Source: Prevotellaceae bacterium
GTDB lineage: Bacteria > Bacteroidota > Bacteroidia > Bacteroidales > Paludibacteraceae
Reading direction: 5' to 3'
Length of the DNA stretch: 7,155 nucleotides
Assembly (NCBI GenBank): GCA_031255055.1
Contig: JAIRTG010000135.1
Span: 1-7,155, forward strand
This document shows positions 5,408 through 7,155 of this stretch, in pieces. The notes beneath the pieces were generated by a model. That model was given only the letters and a program-made list of their open reading frames with translations, ran no database searches and was not told the DNA's origin. A program made the translations under genes and the position numbers. The first letter of the stretch is position 1. Each line of letters starts with the position of its first letter.

Positions 5408-6481
5408 ATGAATTTTATGAGAAAAACACTCCTGCTCTTTTTCGTCCATCTCTCCATTATCGTTTTCGCACAGGCGCCGTCCGACTATTATAAGGATGCG
5501 GAAGGAAAATCAAAAGGCGAACTGAAAACAGCCCTGCATGACATAATCCGCAAACACAACTACCTGGAATACAATTCAAGCACATCCATTTGGTGGTACA
5601 CCTACTTTAAAACGACCGACTGGCATCCGGACGGCTATTTCTGGGACATGTATTCGACAGACCGGTATGCAAGCTACGACGGCAGGATACAAAACCGTGA
5701 ACACTGTATGCCAAGAAGCTGGTGGCAGTTGAACGGCGACTACGGCGACGCCAACGGCGATTTACACAACTTGCAGCCCTCAAATGCAACAGCCAACTCC
5801 GCCAAGTCGAACTATCCGCCGGGCGAAGTCGACGACATCATCTTCACAAATGGCGTCATAAAAACAGGCGAAGGCCCCACATACAGTCCGTCCTATCGGG
5901 GAGCGCTCTTTGAGCCGGCCGACGAATACAAAGGAGACTTTGCCCGTATCTATATGTACATGGTCACCTGTTACGAGGACTTCAGAAGCAGATGGACAAG
6001 TCTGGGCGTCAGAACCATGCTGACTAAAACAGCCTATCCCACTTTCAGTAGTAATGCAGCCGAATTACTGCTCAAATGGCATCGAAACGACCCTGTGAGT
6101 ACAAAAGAAACAGACAGAAACGACGCCGTCTACGGCATACAAGGTAACCGGAACCCGTTTGTGGACAATCCCGAACTGGCAGAATACATCTGGGGAAACA
6201 AAACGAACGGGAAATGGGGAATACAAGGCGTCTTTTATGAAGATTTTGCCATCTCGGTGAACAAAGAAGGTACCCGCCTCACCGTCCACGCGGCAGCAAG
6301 CGACGGAGATATGTTGACCTATCAGATTTTTTCGATAGAAGGATCACTCGTTGACTCCCAAAAAATCAACGCCTATCACAATGCCATCGACATCTCGTCG
6401 TTGAACAACGGAATGTATATCCTCGCAGTGTATCTGAACAATTATAGATACACAGCGAAATTCTATAAGAATCGGTTTTAA
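5408..6481 (+). CDS. Secreted endonuclease I family nuclease with T9SS C-terminal sorting domain
   Basis: Predicted 357-residue extracellular or cell-surface DNase/RNase. Residues 1-21 (MNFMRKTLLLFFVHLSIIVFA) are a signal peptide with likely cleavage before QAPSDYY. Residues about 35-270 are an endonuclease I (beta-beta-alpha metal) domain: REHCMPRSWW with E98 and general base H99, GDLHNLQP (117-124), and ANSAKSNYP with N130, matching the Glu, His and Asn metal or catalytic residues known from Vibrio Vvn. Residues about 278-357 match a type A Por-secretion sorting domain: short beta strands with YQIFSIEGSLVDS, an IDISSLNNGMYIL core and the basic end KFYKNRF. Export is thus Sec to the periplasm, then T9SS across the outer membrane. 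I chose ATG 5408; ATG 5417 would also leave a signal peptide, while the frame's earlier TTG at 5312 would bury it. Likely role is nutrient or phosphate scavenging or breakdown of extracellular DNA; this is inferred. Confidence 0.93.
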   Translation: MNFMRKTLLLFFVHLSIIVFAQAPSDYYKDAEGKSKGELKTALHDIIRKHNYLEYNSSTSIWWYTYFKTTDWHPDGYFWDMYSTDRYASYDGRIQNREHCMPRSWWQLNGDYGDANGDLHNLQPSNATANSAKSNYPPGEVDDIIFTNGVIKTGEGPTYSPSYRGALFEPADEYKGDFARIYMYMVTCYEDFRSRWTSLGVRTMLTKTAYPTFSSNAAELLLKWHRNDPVSTKETDRNDAVYGIQGNRNPFVDNPELAEYIWGNKTNGKWGIQGVFYEDFAISVNKEGTRLTVHAAASDGDMLTYQIFSIEGSLVDSQKINAYHNAIDISSLNNGMYILAVYLNNYRYTAKFYKNRF

Positions 6482-6610
6482 CCCGAGATGCGTCGAGAAC
6501 CACGTTCCCCGAAACAATCCGTACCCTGCGGAGCAATGTCATTCGGTGAAGGATTCAATAGCTTCTTCAGCCCTTGTCGTCTTCCTTGAAAGGAGATAAA
6601 GAGAAAATTT
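6482..6610. other. Intergenic stretch after the endonuclease gene, no gene seen
   Basis: No coding frame with a recognisable product. I see no clear Rho-independent terminator immediately after the endonuclease stop. The stretch leads directly into the GC-rich hairpin series that starts at 6612. Confidence 0.5.
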
Positions 6611-6611
6611 A

Positions 6612-6660
6612 GGGGGGGGGAAGTCTCCCCCTCGCTTCAGCCCGCCGTAGGCGGTCTTCC
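6612..6660. repeat. GC hairpin pair with a nine-G run
   Basis: A run of nine G (6612-6620) leads into a hairpin GGGGGA-AGTC-TCCCCC (6616-6631) and then CCGCC-GTA-GGCGG (6642-6654). These precede the bracketing hairpin repeat at 6662 and are probably part of the same element, since the left copy is cut at its corresponding point by the window edge. No T run follows either stem, so they are not typical terminators. The G run could vary in length, but it lies outside any gene. Confidence 0.7.
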
Positions 6661-6661
6661 G

Positions 6662-6714
6662 CTACCCCCTCTGCGGGGCTCTGCCCCGCAACGCCCCGAA
6701 AGACAGTGATTAGT
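6662..6714. repeat. Bracketing GC-hairpin element, right copy
   Basis: Identical over 53 bases to 1-53 and in the same orientation, about 6.6 kb away. The 8-bp stem is 6672-6679 with 6683-6690. Its last bases overlap two inverted heptamers (AGTGATT at 6705-6711 and 6712-6718) that are complementary to the CACTAAT-type tandem units just downstream. Confidence 0.92.
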
Positions 6715-6734
6715 GATTAAATATAGCGAACTTG

Positions 6735-6769
6735 CACTAAACACTAAACACTAATCGCTAAACACTAAA
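6735..6769. repeat. Five 7-bp tandem units (CACTAAA type)
   Basis: Contiguous units are CACTAAA, CACTAAA, CACTAAT, CGCTAAA and CACTAAA. ATTAGTG at 6709-6715 is the exact reverse complement of the third unit, so the heptamers also occur inverted inside the neighbouring element and could form an imperfect hairpin. The last 19 bases recur at 213-231. Confidence 0.9.
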
Positions 6770-6810
6770 AAGCGATCCGAGCCAAGGCGGGGTCGAGATC
6801 CACACTAAGG

Positions 6811-6971
6811 CGATGCATCGACACACACTAAAGCGATGTATCGACACACACGAAGGCGATGCATCGACACACACGAAGGCGATGCATCGACACACACTAA
6901 AGCGATGCATCGACACACACGAAGGCGATGCATCGACACACACGAAGGCGATGCATCGACACACACGAAGG
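6811..6971. repeat. Tandem array, seven 23-bp units with a 10-bp palindrome
   Basis: Seven contiguous units of exactly 23 bp, preceded by a partial unit (CACACTAAGG, 6801-6810) and with no spacers. Each begins with the perfect palindrome CGATGCATCG (unit 2 has CGATGTATCG), followed by ACACACAC and then TAAAG (units 1 and 4; call these A) or GAAGG (units 2, 3, 5, 6, 7; B), with the boundary base shared. The order is A B B A B B B. Palindrome centres are 23 bp apart, slightly over two helical turns, so a dimeric binding protein would meet them on nearly the same face. Both strands are open for translation across the array, but the products are low-complexity and I do not take them as genes. Confidence 0.97.
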
Positions 6972-7155
6972 CCTACTGTTTATACACATCCTCGTAGCGA
7001 CGCAGTCTCGATAGCGTGGCCGACCGGGAAGTCCCAAAAAGCAACTCATCACATTGCCCCTGGCAACCTGTGCATAACCCCCTGATTCATCTGGGGGTGG
7101 AAGATGCCCTGCCCCTCGTTTTCAACGAGGGGTTTATGGGCAAGTCGTTTGAAAC
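6972..7155. other. Right edge: cluster of consecutive hairpins, no gene
   Basis: Beyond the 23-bp array I see four stems in about 90 bases: TTGCC-CCT-GGCAA (7054-7066); ACCCCC with GGGGGT around a 10-nt loop (7077-7098); and a nested hairpin with outer stem TGCCC/GGGCA (7105-7109 with 7138-7142) and an inner 9-bp stem CCCCTCGTT/AACGAGGGG (7112-7120 with 7124-7132, loop TTC). Such density suggests a structured RNA or the palindromic end of a dispersed element that may continue beyond the window. No known RNA family is recognised, and strand is undecided because stems read similarly on both strands. Confidence 0.55.

Noticed and set aside
6811..6971. CRISPR array from short palindromic repeats
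   Set aside because: The sequence between palindromes is itself nearly identical from unit to unit, so there are no spacers; it is a 23-bp tandem repeat.
6984..7066. tRNA gene in the right flank
   Set aside because: The stems do not assemble into a cloverleaf with acceptor, anticodon and T arms at the right spacing.
6758..7085. Repeat proteins encoded by the 23-bp array on either strand (6813-7085 plus, 6758-6964 minus)
   Set aside because: Openness follows from the stop-free repeat unit; products are low-complexity and both strands score alike, so there is no basis for a gene.
1..7155. Insertion sequence, prophage or defence system
   Set aside because: No transposase, integrase, reverse transcriptase, Cas, toxin or antitoxin frame is present; the housekeeping genes are intact and only the repeats hint at rearrangement.

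Overview
The window looks like chromosomal DNA of a Bacteroidota member, most likely order Bacteroidales. Three things point there: the block acpP-fabF-rnc with purN divergent from it, a secreted nuclease ending in a type IX secretion (T9SS) C-terminal sorting domain, and AT-rich start regions without strong Shine-Dalgarno sequences but with TAnnTTTG-like promoter elements. The species cannot be fixed from this sequence alone.

Layout. 1-460 has no convincing gene and begins inside a GC-rich hairpin element that recurs at 6662-6714. 461-1213 (minus) is one open frame whose C-terminal part is a thioredoxin-like domain with a CPHC motif and whose N-terminal half is made by ten tandem 22-bp units (821-1040) plus an unrecognised lead-in; I read it as a gene remnant fused to a repeat array. 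1228-1264 is a minus-strand terminator. 1294-4446 (minus) is, in transcription order, acpP, fabF, rnc and nagB: fatty-acid carrier and condensing enzyme, RNase III and glucosamine-6-phosphate deaminase. Spacings are 18 nt, 6 nt and 60 nt, and the terminator lies after nagB, so all four may be cotranscribed. purN (4607-5200, plus) is divergent from acpP across a 160-nt promoter region. 5408-6481 (plus) encodes a secreted endonuclease I with a T9SS sorting domain and a strong hairpin just before its start codon. 6482-7155 has no convincing gene; it holds GC hairpins, the second copy of the bracketing element, five 7-bp tandem units, seven 23-bp tandem units carrying a 10-bp palindrome, and a cluster of hairpins up to the window edge.

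The genes are ordinary housekeeping functions apart from the exported nuclease. The unusual content is the repeat architecture on both flanks: 22-bp and 23-bp arrays, each roughly two helical turns per unit, each open for translation despite unit lengths not divisible by three, each showing its variant unit three units apart, and each lying beside a copy of the same hairpin/heptamer element. I see no transposase, recombinase, Cas gene or other protein tied to these repeats, so no new defence or mobility system can be claimed; the repeats are the part that deserves a second look.
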